A stretch of 64,000 bases of DNA from Lysinibacillus parviboronicapiens (GTDB lineage Bacteria > Bacillota > Bacilli > Bacillales_A > Planococcaceae): positions 62,001 to 126,000 of the forward strand of contig NZ_PYWI01000010.1 of assembly GCF_003049575.1 (NCBI RefSeq), in the 5' to 3' direction. Below the pieces are notes generated by a model. The model was not told the DNA's origin. It did not search any database and saw nothing but the letters and a program-made list of their open reading frames with translations. How positions within the stretch are numbered: the first letter of the stretch is position 1; every line of letters begins with the position of its first letter. A program made the translations under genes and the position numbers. Positions 1 through 8,448 of this stretch are shown here, one piece after another.

Positions 1-1822
1 GTTGGATTTGCTGTGCTAACACATGAGAAGGTCGAACGTGATAATGCTGTAAAAAACGATGAATACGCTCAAAAGTAGTTAATGTACTAGTAAAATTTTG
101 AGCTTCCTTCATTGATTGGAGTCGCTTGCTTTCTTCTTCGTATTTCATTTGAATATCTTGGAACTGTAGCGCCATTTGCGTTATCTGAACTTGTAATTCC
201 TTATAGTGAATAGCCGCTTGCCACTGCTCTATCATTTTAGTAGTTTCATCTATAGTTAGTTGCAATTGTTCCATTGAATTATTTTCTGTGAGAATCTGTT
301 CCAGTGACTCAATAATAGGCTCTAATTGTGAAAGCTGTTTCTCGTAATGCTCTTTTTGCGCTTCACATGCTTGTTGCTCTGTCTTAACGGTTTTCAATTC
401 TTTTTTTAATGCTTGGATTTCTTGTTGTAAAATCGGCTCATCGATAGCCGCTTGCTCTTTTGCCGCAATTTCCTTTGTAAGTTCCTCGAGCCATGTTTCT
501 AGTTTTTCTAATTCATCTTTAGCTTTAATCATATTGTTTTGTAGTTCGTGCTCGCGTGCACTAAAGCTTGTAATTTCTTCCTCGACAGCGGCAAGTGTTT
601 GCTCACGCCAATGTAGAGCAACGTTTTCCTCGATGAATTTTTTCCCCTCTTCCTCAATACTTTCCGTACGGCCATAGCGTAAAATACGAATTTCTTGATT
701 GGAAAGTAGTCTCCCTAATGCATTATCTACGGCTAAATTTGATTGAGAGGCAACAAGTGTTTTTAAACCTGCCTTTACATTTTGTTGGCAGATTTCAGAG
801 ATAACAGTTGTCTTCCCTGTCCCAGGTGGTCCTTGTATGACATATAAATCCTCTACAGATAGAGCACCGATAACAGCCCGACGTTGATAGTCGTTTAAGT
901 TATTATGAAATTCTATATCATCCCGTTGCTTAGCTGTTCTTACAGTTGGACGTTTTTCAAACAATATCGTCTCTAAACTAGGGTTGACTGCCTCACCTTT
1001 TTCGAGCTTAGTAAAACCATTGCGTAAGCGTTTAATTTGGCTCAATGTTGCAAAATTACTAAAGCTCGCTTGCTTTGAACGAACATTGAGTTGATCCTTT
1101 CTCGCCTGATCCTGTGCGAAAGGTTTTAAGTCAATCTCAATCGTTTGCTTCCCTGCATTTACTTTTAACACTTGTCCGATTTCGCCACGAACGCCTTGAA
1201 TACTAACACTCAAGCCATTTAACTGCTTCCACTCCTTCGCTTTCACATAGGGGCATACGAGCGTAAGGCGTGTAAAATCTTCATTAAAATAGCTTTGTTT
1301 AAATTCTGTATGAATATCATCAATTGTCGCATCACGCTCTTGGATTTTTAAATAGCCTTCCCAGCTGGCAATTCGCTTTTTAACATATTCCGTACGCTCC
1401 TCAGCAATTGGTAGTTCTCTTATTTTGGTATGAAGGTCTAACGGAATACCCGCTCCATTATTAGGTCTTGTTACAAATTGCAGTACAACTGGTAAACGAC
1501 GATTTGTATTCACTGGCCCGCGCATATGTACGAAACGGATATTTGTTGCCAGTAAGCCTTCAACTTTTAATACACAATCCATAATCGCTGTTTTCTCTTC
1601 GATTATGCCTGCTAACTTTTCATTTTGCTGTGCATTAAAATAAATCGACAAAAACGTTTCACCCGGGGTTTTCGCCTTTCGTTTTTCAATATAGACGGTA
1701 AATGTTTTTTGTAACGCAAAAAAGGCATGCTCATTTGCTGAGCATTCCTCTACCGCTTCCTTCGCCTTATTCGTCAAAATGAGATTACAGCGTTGTTTTT
1801 CTAGTAAAGCGATGTCCTGCAT
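1..1822 (-). CDS. Superfamily 1 DNA/RNA helicase (AAA-type), 3' part beyond the left edge
   Basis: The reading frame is open from an ATG at 1822 to the window edge, giving about 607 residues without a stop, so the C-terminal part is missing. It is preceded by AAGGGAGGG seven bases upstream. The N-terminal 300 residues look like the nucleic-acid-binding part of UPF1/Dna2-type helicases. A Walker A motif GPPGTGKTT lies near residue 330, followed by a Q-S-N-L-A-V-D-N helicase Ia-like motif. After this comes a long glutamate/lysine/glutamine-rich coiled coil inserted in the motor domain (roughly residues 415-580). The later helicase motifs (DEAD-like box, motifs III-VI) would lie outside the window. 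The assignment to an SF1 helicase is firm; the substrate is unknown. Confidence 0.85.
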   Translation of the reverse strand, partial: MQDIALLEKQRCNLILTNKAKEAVEECSANEHAFFALQKTFTVYIEKRKAKTPGETFLSIYFNAQQNEKLAGIIEEKTAIMDCVLKVEGLLATNIRFVHMRGPVNTNRRLPVVLQFVTRPNNGAGIPLDLHTKIRELPIAEERTEYVKKRIASWEGYLKIQERDATIDDIHTEFKQSYFNEDFTRLTLVCPYVKAKEWKQLNGLSVSIQGVRGEIGQVLKVNAGKQTIEIDLKPFAQDQARKDQLNVRSKQASFSNFATLSQIKRLRNGFTKLEKGEAVNPSLETILFEKRPTVRTAKQRDDIEFHNNLNDYQRRAVIGALSVEDLYVIQGPPGTGKTTVISEICQQNVKAGLKTLVASQSNLAVDNALGRLLSNQEIRILRYGRTESIEEEGKKFIEENVALHWREQTLAAVEEEITSFSAREHELQNNMIKAKDELEKLETWLEELTKEIAAKEQAAIDEPILQQEIQALKKELKTVKTEQQACEAQKEHYEKQLSQLEPIIESLEQILTENNSMEQLQLTIDETTKMIEQWQAAIHYKELQVQITQMALQFQDIQMKYEEESKRLQSMKEAQNFTSTLTTFERIHRFLQHYHVRPSHVLAQQIQ

Positions 1823-1892
1823 GAGCAGCCCTCCCTTCCGATTTCACTAAAATCTTATTTTATCATATTGTAAAAGAATTCTAGAAAAGAAA

Positions 1893-1933
1893 AATCCCCT
1901 GAACAGTGATTTCCTTCCACTGTACAAGGGATT
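1893..1933. terminator. Imperfect hairpin between the helicase and the reductase gene
   Basis: AATCCC/GGGATT and ACAGTG/CACTGT form a two-part stem around a nine-base loop, followed by a weak T-rich tract on the + strand. The genes on both sides are on the minus strand, so it probably ends the reductase transcript. Confidence 0.5.
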
Positions 1934-2007
1934 ATTGTTTTCCGATATGATTAAAGGCTTAGCGACCTTCACTTACATGCAAGGAGTTAAACCACATGTT
2001 GTCATTT

Positions 2008-2562
2008 TTAATGTTGGTCAATGGTTTCTTTCGGTAATGTTTTGCTCATTTCACAATATTGTACAAAGACGCGTGCCATTTCGCGTAAACGATTATGCAC
2101 ATCAACATCAGTAATATTATTATCTGCATCAAAATGTGATGTGTGTGTGTATACATAGTTTGGTGTTACTAGCGCACGGAAGTAATCTAAAATTGGTTTT
2201 AATTGATTTTCCACTACTAAATGATGCTGGTATGTGCCACCATTTGCAACAATTGATACAGGTTTATAGCGCATTGTTTTAGGATGTAAGAAATCAAAAG
2301 CATTTTTCAATACGCCTGGAATCGAAGCTTGGAAAATCGGTGTTGCAATAATATAAGCATCGGCTTCTTCAAATTTTTGAATCATTTTTTTCATATCATC
2401 ATTTAACGGTGACCCATCGACGATTTGATGCTTATATTCACTAAAATGCATAATTTCTAACTCAAAATTAGCATCTAATTCTTTAATATATTGTTCAACT
2501 TGCTCTAAAATAGCACCAGTTTTACGTCCAAACATTGTGCCATCAACGAGTAAAATTTTCAT
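2008..2562 (-). CDS. NADPH-dependent FMN reductase / NAD(P)H-dependent oxidoreductase (flavodoxin fold)
   Basis: A 184-residue flavodoxin-like protein. It opens with a beta strand and phosphate-binding loop (MKILLVDGTMFGRKTG), then carries the ATPIFQASIPGVLKNAFDFL segment typical of SsuE/AzoR-like NADPH:FMN reductases, and a V-A-N-G-G-T loop that would contact the flavin. The start is ambiguous: GGAGG is ten bases from the ATG at 2562 and four bases from an in-frame ATG at 2568. I chose 2562 for the better spacing and because family members start at this strand. A longer in-frame extension to 2649 would contain the binding site and is unlikely. The family reduces FMN, quinones or azo compounds; the real substrate cannot be read here. 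Confidence 0.8.
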   Translation of the reverse strand: MKILLVDGTMFGRKTGAILEQVEQYIKELDANFELEIMHFSEYKHQIVDGSPLNDDMKKMIQKFEEADAYIIATPIFQASIPGVLKNAFDFLHPKTMRYKPVSIVANGGTYQHHLVVENQLKPILDYFRALVTPNYVYTHTSHFDADNNITDVDVHNRLREMARVFVQYCEMSKTLPKETIDQH

Positions 2563-2701
2563 TATCATTTTGCCTCCACATTCATCTTCTACAATAATAT
2601 TGTAACAAATGAATAGAAGCACGGGAAGAATAGGAACGGTCAAAACCATAAATTCAGTCTTTAGGCGGAATGAAACAAACTCTTAATGGTGAAGAGCGCA
2701 T

Positions 2702-3547
2702 TCACTTCTCATCTCTTCGTTTAAAATTCACTTCTTTATCTACAACGCTCTCTGTTACTTTAAATTTATCTCGGTTGATAATGACATCTCGATTGACCTT
2801 ACTATCTTCATCAATTGTATTTGGCAATTTATTTTTTTCCCAATTAAAATAATTGTCACGTGAGGCTTGCTCATCTTTTAACTTAGGAAAATCTAACGAA
2901 ACTAATTTCTGCGACGGATAAATCGTTACAGGCTGCTCTTTACTATACAACGCAATAACAATCATCGCCTTGGCAACCTGTGACGCTTCTATTGCACGAG
3001 AACGTTTCAGTGGCCCCACTAATAAAGGCTTTGCAAACTTGAGAACTTTCTGTCCCACCTTTTCACCAAAACGGAAATCCTTGCGCGCTCCTATCAATAA
3101 TGATGGACGAATAATCGATAGACGCTGTAAACCAAGTTCCTTTAACGCATGCTCAAGCTTGCCCTTTACACGATTGTAGTAAAACAATGAATTCGCATTT
3201 GCCCCCATTGCTGTTATGACAAGCATATGTGGTATACCTCGCTTTTTGGCCAATGATGCAATAGCTAAAGGATATTCAAAATCAACTTTCTCAAATACTT
3301 CGCGAGAACCTGCCTTTTTTTTGGTAGTTCCTAAACAACAATAGAGCTCATGAGCAAATTCAATATCATTTTCTTCTAATGTATCAAAGTTACGAATTTT
3401 GACCTCTAGCTTTGCATGCTCAAAAGCTGGTTTTTGACGTGCAATAACTGTCACTGAAATATATTCATCATTTTCACATAACTGTGCTACAAGCGAGGTG
3501 CCTGTTAATCCTGTTGCCCCTACAACAATTGCTGCACGCATTCCCAT
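2702..3547 (-). CDS. NAD(P)-binding atypical short-chain dehydrogenase (YraR/TIP30-like)
   Basis: A 281-residue protein with a Rossmann fold. It has the glycine motif G-A-T-G-L-T-G at residues 10-16 and a Y-Y-N-R-V-K-G sequence near residue 125 that supplies the Tyr-x-x-x-Lys pair of the family. The region I-R-P-S-L-L-I-G is typical of NAD(P)H-binding epimerase-like proteins. The last 60 residues are charged and probably lie outside the fold. GGAGG is placed ten bases from the ATG at 3547. It resembles B. subtilis YraR and eukaryotic HTATIP2, whose substrates are not known. It stands alone, next to another redox enzyme but more than 130 bases away. Confidence 0.75.
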   Translation of the reverse strand: MGMRAAIVVGATGLTGTSLVAQLCENDEYISVTVIARQKPAFEHAKLEVKIRNFDTLEENDIEFAHELYCCLGTTKKKAGSREVFEKVDFEYPLAIASLAKKRGIPHMLVITAMGANANSLFYYNRVKGKLEHALKELGLQRLSIIRPSLLIGARKDFRFGEKVGQKVLKFAKPLLVGPLKRSRAIEASQVAKAMIVIALYSKEQPVTIYPSQKLVSLDFPKLKDEQASRDNYFNWEKNKLPNTIDEDSKVNRDVIINRDKFKVTESVVDKEVNFKRRDEK

Positions 3548-3668
3548 TGTGATGTTCCCTCCTTCTTCTAATGAAGTTTATGTATTAATTTAGCTAATCC
3601 TAATTTTTACACATACTTGCCCATTTTTCACCATAATTTAAATAGACAGACGAAAGGATGGGATACAT

Positions 3669-4715
3669 TTGCAAAACGAAACTCAAACAATTAAACCGAA
3701 AAAAACGATTGTTTTCATTATTGAAAGCTGCATTGATAAAGGGCTCTATCCTTTTGAACGGGTTGCAACACTTGCTAAGCTACTCACACATGAGAAAGTT
3801 TTCATATTCGCAAAAACCCCTTCAAACGATGGGATACAAATTTTAATGAATGAAAATCTATCGCCTATATTATTCGAACATTTCGACGAACTATCAAAGC
3901 ATATGAAAGGGATACAGCCTGATTTAATCGTTCGAGATGGTCGTAATTCTGAAAGCTGGCAAGTACACAATTTAAGACCATTTTGTAAAACAATCATCCA
4001 TTTTGATGATTTTGGTGAAGGTGGTCAAGCCTGTGACTGCGTTTTACTAGCACTCTATCAAGAAGTTAAAGATTATTTACCATCACATTACATCGGTGGA
4101 AGCTTTGTCTTTGCTTTACCGGATACTTTCCAGCATTCAGAAGATTTACCGGACATTAAAATACCTGAAGATCCTCCACATATCGTTGTTGCTTTTGAGG
4201 ATGGGGACGAGCATAACTTAACTTACCGAACGCTTCGACACTTAACTCAGCTACAAATTCCACTACAAATTACTGTGATGATTGATGACAGCTACCGACA
4301 TGCAACCGATGATTTGCAGATGATGGTTCTAAGTCGACGTAATACTGCCATTCTTCGTGATAAAGACGCACTCCTAAAACTATTACCCAAAGCTGATGTT
4401 ATTATTTGTAACGCCAACTACACACCTTATAAAATTGCTTCCTATGGTGTACCTTGCATCACTTTAGCACAAACAGAGGCCGAACTATTACATGCTTTTC
4501 CTCGTGAACATAATGGCTTCATTCATCTTGGTCTTGGGCGTAAAATGAAGCAGTCACAAATTCAAAACGCCGTAATGGAATTTTTGTTACATGAGGCGAG
4601 AAGCGAACGTGCTGTGAAAAAGCAACGTCAACTTAACCTTGCAAACAATAATGAGACGCTGGAAGCATTATTGCTTGATTTCGCATATGACCGTCATAAT
4701 ATCGCTTCAACTTAG
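3669..4715 (+). CDS. PseG/SpsG-like UDP-sugar hydrolase or glycosyltransferase-fold protein
   Basis: A 348-residue protein with a GT-B-like layout of two Rossmann halves. The motifs I-V-R-D-G-R near residue 90 and H-F-D-D-F-G-E-G-G near 115 match the V-x-D-x-Y and I-D-D-x-G positions of PseG/SpsG proteins. The C-terminal half has A-D-V-I-I-C-N-A-N followed by a Y-G-V-P-C-I-T-L-A segment, equivalent to the sugar-nucleotide site. The start is TTG at 3669, with AAAGGATG about eight bases upstream. PseG removes UDP in pseudaminic acid synthesis and SpsG belongs to a spore-coat polysaccharide pathway. No other gene of such a pathway is nearby, so the exact reaction is open. Confidence 0.65.
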   Translation: MQNETQTIKPKKTIVFIIESCIDKGLYPFERVATLAKLLTHEKVFIFAKTPSNDGIQILMNENLSPILFEHFDELSKHMKGIQPDLIVRDGRNSESWQVHNLRPFCKTIIHFDDFGEGGQACDCVLLALYQEVKDYLPSHYIGGSFVFALPDTFQHSEDLPDIKIPEDPPHIVVAFEDGDEHNLTYRTLRHLTQLQIPLQITVMIDDSYRHATDDLQMMVLSRRNTAILRDKDALLKLLPKADVIICNANYTPYKIASYGVPCITLAQTEAELLHAFPREHNGFIHLGLGRKMKQSQIQNAVMEFLLHEARSERAVKKQRQLNLANNNETLEALLLDFAYDRHNIAST

Positions 4716-4779
4716 TGATTCTTTTTAGGTGGATATGATACAATGTATTAGAATTTTTACACTTTCGCTTTTGTCAGCG

Positions 4780-4928
4780 TTTATCCCGTACTAAGGGTTC
4801 TAACCTCCCCCACTTCAATTTTGAGAAAACAGGGACGTTTAAAGTAAGGATTCGGCACACCCTTAAGTACCGATTGGTTCAACTAATAAGCGGTGGGGGA
4901 TACGAAAAACCCTCACCGCTTAAAGTTT
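4780..4928 (+). repeat. Interspersed repeat copy A with conserved hairpin
   Basis: This gene-free stretch holds TTTATCCCGTA at 4780, then CCGATTGGTTCAACTA at 4870, then a hairpin of AAGCGGTG at 4888-4895 with CACCGCTT at 4914-4921 (three more G-C pairs inside) and AAGTTT at its end. The same blocks, in the same order, occur on the minus strand at 35822-35940. The two stems differ by paired changes. Confidence 0.7.
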
Positions 4929-4979
4929 AGCTTTAAACGCATTTGTCATACAAATACCGATATAAAGGAGCAATGTATC

Positions 4980-5165
4980 ATGCCATCAAAAAGTGATATT
5001 GAATATCAAATTAAAGAATTAAAAATGGATTATATGAATTTACAAGGTGACATTGAAAAGCTCGAATCTACAGGCCACAACGACCAAGTATCACAGGCTG
5101 AACAACGCCTTGCCAACATGGAAGCAAAATTAGCTGAACTAAATAAACAATTAGCAGCACTTTAA
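4980..5165 (+). CDS. Small coiled-coil protein, probably SE1832 family
   Basis: A 61-residue acidic, leucine-rich protein predicted to be almost entirely helical, with heptad-like spacing over its whole length. The ATG at 4980 has AAAGGAG nine bases upstream. A longer in-frame extension to 4893 would run through the repeat hairpin and lacks a binding site, so it is rejected. The sequence resembles the short SE1832-family proteins of Staphylococcus and Bacillus, which have no known function. It ends 27 bases before the ABC-F gene and is probably co-transcribed with it. Confidence 0.75.
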   Translation: MPSKSDIEYQIKELKMDYMNLQGDIEKLESTGHNDQVSQAEQRLANMEAKLAELNKQLAAL

Positions 5166-5192
5166 GTAATCTAGATTTTTGGAGGAACATTT

Positions 5193-6758
5193 ATGGCAAT
5201 ATTAACAGTTGAAAACTTAGGTCATTCATTTGGTGACCGCACACTTTTTAAAGACGTATCCTTTCGTTTAGTAGAAGGCGATCATATTGGACTTGTTGGT
5301 GCAAATGGCGTTGGTAAATCTACACTAATGGGTATCATTACAGGCCAAACAATCCACGATACAGGAAAAGTTGAATGGCTACCAGGTACACATTACGGCT
5401 ATTTAGATCAACATACTGTACTAACAGCCGGACGTACAATGCGTGATGTTTTACGTGACGCTTTCCTCCCACTCTATAAAAAGGAAGAAGAGCTAAACGA
5501 TATTACAGGTAAAATGGCTGAAGCAACACCTGAAGAGTTAGAAGTATTATTGGAGCAAATGGCCGAGGTACAAGATGCATTAGATGCAGGTGACTTTTAC
5601 ACATTAGATATGAAAATCGAAGAAGTCGCACGTGGTTTAGGTCTTGATGCAATTGGCTTAGAACGTGACGTTGCTGCCCTTTCTGGTGGTCAGCGGACAA
5701 AGGTTTTGTTAGCTAAGCTTTTGCTTGAAAAACCGAAAGTATTATTACTTGATGAGCCAACCAACTACCTTGACGAAGAACATATTACATGGCTGAAAAA
5801 CTATTTAAAGAACTATCCACATGCATTCCTACTCATTTCCCATGATACGGAATTTATGAACGACACAGTGGATGTAATCTTCCAATTGGAATTTTCTAAG
5901 TTAACTCGTTATACTGCAACATACGAAAAGTTTATCGAGCTAGCTGAAATAAACAAACGTCAGCATCTTGACGCTTATGAAAAGCAGCAGGAATTCATAA
6001 AAAAACAAGAGGATTTTATTGCGAAAAACAAAGCACGTTATTCAACAACTGGTCGTGCAAAATCGCGCGCGAAGCAGCTTGATCGTTTAGAACGAATTGA
6101 CCGTCCTGAAACAGCAGTAAAGCCTGAATTCGGCTTTAAAGAGGCACGCACGCCAAGCCGTTATGTTGTAGAAGCAGAAAGTTTAGTCATCGGTTACGAT
6201 AAAGATAAGCCGTTACTTCCTCCTCTGTCATTTATGATTGAACGCGGTGAAAAAATTGCCTTAGTCGGCATGAACGGTGTTGGTAAGTCTACCTTACTGA
6301 AAACGATGCTTGGTAAAATCAATCCACTCGGTGGCAAAGTGATCCGTGGCGATTATTTAGCCCCTTCTTACTTTGAACAAGAAGTAAAAGCTGATAAAAT
6401 TACGCCAATTGATGATGTGTGGAACGCCTTCCCTTCAATGGAACAAGCACAAGTTCGTGCAGCTTTAGCGCGTGCAGGATTGAAAACTGATCATATTACG
6501 CGTCCACTCAATTCCCTATCAGGGGGCGAGCAAGCTAAAGTTCGCCTTTGTAAACTGATGATGGAAGAAGCGAACTGGCTATTATTTGACGAACCTACTA
6601 ACCACTTAGATGTTGATGCGAAAGAAGAACTAAAACGTGCCATGAAAGAATTCAAAGGTACAATCGTGCTAGTTAGCCATGAACCTGAATTCTATGAAGG
6701 TTTAGTCACAAAAGTATGGAATGTCCAAGACTGGTTTACTTCAGGACAGCAAAGTTAA
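5193..6758 (+). CDS. yfmM: ABC-F ribosome-associated ATPase, YfmM-like
   Basis: A 521-residue protein with two ABC ATPase domains and no membrane segments. The first Walker A is GANGVGKST (near residue 36) with L-S-G-G-Q and L-L-L-D-E-P-T-N. The second is GMNGVGKST (near 360) with L-S-G-G-E and L-L-F-D-E-P-T-N-H-L-D. Between them lies the charged, helical P-site tRNA interaction motif (about residues 245-310, rich in Lys/Gln/Arg). Length and opening sequence match B. subtilis YfmM (518 residues). ABC-F proteins bind the ribosomal E site to rescue stalled or drug-blocked ribosomes. GGAGG sits seven bases before the ATG and a strong terminator follows directly. Confidence 0.92.
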   Translation: MAILTVENLGHSFGDRTLFKDVSFRLVEGDHIGLVGANGVGKSTLMGIITGQTIHDTGKVEWLPGTHYGYLDQHTVLTAGRTMRDVLRDAFLPLYKKEEELNDITGKMAEATPEELEVLLEQMAEVQDALDAGDFYTLDMKIEEVARGLGLDAIGLERDVAALSGGQRTKVLLAKLLLEKPKVLLLDEPTNYLDEEHITWLKNYLKNYPHAFLLISHDTEFMNDTVDVIFQLEFSKLTRYTATYEKFIELAEINKRQHLDAYEKQQEFIKKQEDFIAKNKARYSTTGRAKSRAKQLDRLERIDRPETAVKPEFGFKEARTPSRYVVEAESLVIGYDKDKPLLPPLSFMIERGEKIALVGMNGVGKSTLLKTMLGKINPLGGKVIRGDYLAPSYFEQEVKADKITPIDDVWNAFPSMEQAQVRAALARAGLKTDHITRPLNSLSGGEQAKVRLCKLMMEEANWLLFDEPTNHLDVDAKEELKRAMKEFKGTIVLVSHEPEFYEGLVTKVWNVQDWFTSGQQS

Positions 6759-6769
6759 GAACATCTCTC

Positions 6770-6800
6770 ACCGACACACTATCGTGTGTCGGTGTTTTCT
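6770..6800 (+). terminator. Rho-independent terminator after the ABC-F gene
   Basis: ACCGACACAC and GTGTGTCGGT form a perfect 10-bp stem with a four-base loop, followed by GTTTTCTTG. Confidence 0.9.
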
Positions 6801-7056
6801 TGTAATTAAGGGATCATAGTGTAACGAATCATAAATAGATTGTTAGACGCAATTGACTTCTCGCAGATAATGCCCCCTAGAGATTCTCAGTGCCAAATAT
6901 CAACCCTTCTTTCGTGTCTCATAAAAAATATCTCTGTAATCTAGCAATCTTACATCATTGTAAGTAAATTTTACGAAACTTTTCCCTATTCCAAGCGTAT
7001 ATTCTAATATAGTTGAAAAAATTTCATTTTCCATTGACTTTTTTTTCAATTAGCTA

Positions 7057-7120
7057 TTGATTTATATATAGCTTACTAGTAAGATATATGTATAACCTAT
7101 TTAGCTTACTAATAAGATAT
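7057..7120 (+). promoter_or_regulatory. Twin palindromic operators and candidate promoter of the spx-like/marR operon
   Basis: The 19-base block TAGCTTACTAGTAAGATAT at 7069-7087 recurs with one change (G to A) at 7102-7120, exactly 33 bases (about three helical turns) downstream. Its core CTTACTAGTAAG is a perfect 12-base palindrome. A candidate promoter TTGATT (7057-7062), 17 bases, TAAGAT (7080-7085) overlaps the first copy. The layout fits repression by the MarR protein encoded downstream, which is inference. The rest of 6801-7056 shows no gene. Confidence 0.6.
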
Positions 7121-7160
7121 TCATAAAATATAATCTAAAAAAGAAAGCGGGGAATGAAGA

Positions 7161-7565
7161 ATGACAGTTACAATTTACTCACAAGCGAGCTGTTCTTCAT
7201 CCAGAAAAGCATTAAAATGGCTAAAAGATCACAATATCGAATATAAAGAAAAACGTATTACATCACATCTACTTACGCTTGCAGAATTCAAAGAAATTTT
7301 AAGCATGACTGAAGACGGAACTGATGAAATTATTGCAACGAATTCAAATGATTTTAAAAATCTAAACATCGATATCGACCAATTATCTATTCAAGAATTG
7401 TATGCAATTATTCAGGCTCATCCGCGAATGCTGCGTAGCCCAATTTTAATTGATGAAAAACGTATTCAAGTTGGGTACAATGAAATGGACATCCGTCGTT
7501 TTATTCCACGTAAAGTACGTGCTTACGAATTAAATGCGATGACAAGATTGGCACAAGAAAGTTAA
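7161..7565 (+). CDS. Spx/ArsC-family regulator with a CxxS instead of CxxC motif
   Basis: A 134-residue thioredoxin-fold protein clearly of the Spx family. It keeps the segment M-T-E-D-G-T-D-E-I-I, the region around Arg-Ser-Pro-I-L-I-D-E-K-R, V-G-Y-N-E and the terminal R-R-F-I-P-R-K-V-R. Spx binds the alpha C-terminal domain of RNA polymerase and redirects transcription under thiol stress; its redox switch is a CxxC pair near the N terminus. Here the pair is Cys11-Ser-Ser-Ser14, so a disulfide cannot form there. AAAGCGGGGAATG lies before the ATG. The MarR gene starts 22 bases after the stop, so the two form an operon. It may be a redox-blind Spx paralogue under MarR control. Confidence 0.88.
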   Translation: MTVTIYSQASCSSSRKALKWLKDHNIEYKEKRITSHLLTLAEFKEILSMTEDGTDEIIATNSNDFKNLNIDIDQLSIQELYAIIQAHPRMLRSPILIDEKRIQVGYNEMDIRRFIPRKVRAYELNAMTRLAQES

Positions 7566-7587
7566 AACAGTTTTGGAGATGACCTAT

Positions 7588-8034
7588 ATGGATCAAGAAA
7601 AACAAAAAGCCATTTCCTCGTTGTTTGAAGTCGTCTCTTCCATTGAGCGTAAATGGGCAAACGAGTGGAATAATCATAATGTACTCGGCTTTTCAAAAAC
7701 CCATATTTTAATTTTAGACTATTTATCGCAGGAGGGACCTAAGCGCCCTTCTGCTATTGCAGATCGTTTGAAAGTGACAACAGGTGGGGTTACAGTTTTA
7801 ACGACCAAACTCATCAATGCGGGCTTTATAGAGAAAACACAGCATGCAACAGACCGTCGAGCTTCCCAGTTAGAAATCACCCCTGATGGTGAAGATATTT
7901 TAGAAGAATCACGTCAACAAGTTAGCGAAATCATCAACAATATGTTTGGCATGCTGTCAGCTGAAGAGGTACAAACTTTACGAGATATTTTCGCAAAATG
8001 TTTGCTCGAAGTTGAAATCAATCGTCATGATTAA
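7588..8034 (+). CDS. MarR-family transcriptional regulator
   Basis: A 148-residue winged-helix protein with helices for dimerisation at both ends. The recognition region is R-P-S-A-I-A-D-R-L-K-V-T-T-G-G-V-T-V-L-T-T-K-L (about residues 50-75), followed by a beta wing with the family's D-R-R-A-S motif. The start ATG at 7588 has TTTGGAG nine bases upstream; an upstream in-frame TTG overlaps that site and is rejected. It is the second gene of the spx-like operon and probably binds the twin palindromes at 7069 and 7102 as autorepressor. No cysteine suggests a thiol sensor, apart from one in the C-terminal helix. Confidence 0.88.
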   Translation: MDQEKQKAISSLFEVVSSIERKWANEWNNHNVLGFSKTHILILDYLSQEGPKRPSAIADRLKVTTGGVTVLTTKLINAGFIEKTQHATDRRASQLEITPDGEDILEESRQQVSEIINNMFGMLSAEEVQTLRDIFAKCLLEVEINRHD

Positions 8035-8053
8035 AAACTTATTTGCATACCTT

Positions 8054-8100
8054 GCACCTATTGTTAGACTACTTCTAACTTTTAGAGGTGCTTTTTTTTT
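8054..8100 (+). terminator. Terminator of the spx-like/marR operon
   Basis: GCACCT (8054) pairs with AGGTGC (8086) and TTAGA with TCTAA inside it, followed by a run of ten T. Confidence 0.85.
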
Positions 8101-8341
8101 TGCAAATTTTAAGGAATGTCCCCCAACTTTCTATATAATATAAATCCGCTTCGCTTTCGCCGTATAAAACATTTGATGCTGTCGTTCCTTATCAGAGATA
8201 CTAGGACTTAATTCAACGATATTGGCAGTTCTAGCAGCGATTCCAAGATTTCTACTAATTTTGTTAGAGGTTTCCTGATGATTTCGGGTACTTTATCAGC
8301 TATATATGATGTTCTACCTTCAAAAATTTCAGCAACAAAAA
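8101..8341. other. Gene-free spacer
   Basis: No open frame with a ribosome binding site is visible on either strand. Short stretches on the minus strand read like broken coding sequence but change frame and cannot be assigned. Confidence 0.4.
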
Positions 8342-8386
8342 AGATGCATCGCAAATTATGTCATTTTGCAATGCATCTCTTTTTGA
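8342..8386. terminator. Bidirectional terminator downstream of the sigma factor gene
   Basis: AGATGCAT/ATGCATCT and GCAAA/TTTGC form a long stem with one mismatch, with T runs on both strands. Confidence 0.85.
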
Positions 8387-8448
8387 TTGGTCGAACAAAT
8401 ACTTCCGTCTAAGTAATTATTATTTTAATGTGCGACCAATGCAAACTA

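Noticed and set aside
4870-4890. tRNA-like TpsiC arm (GGTTCAACT)
   Set aside because: The rest of a tRNA cloverleaf is absent at both copies.
4893-4979. N-terminal extension of the small coiled-coil protein
   Set aside because: It runs through the repeat hairpin and lacks a binding site, while the ATG at 4980 has AAAGGAG.
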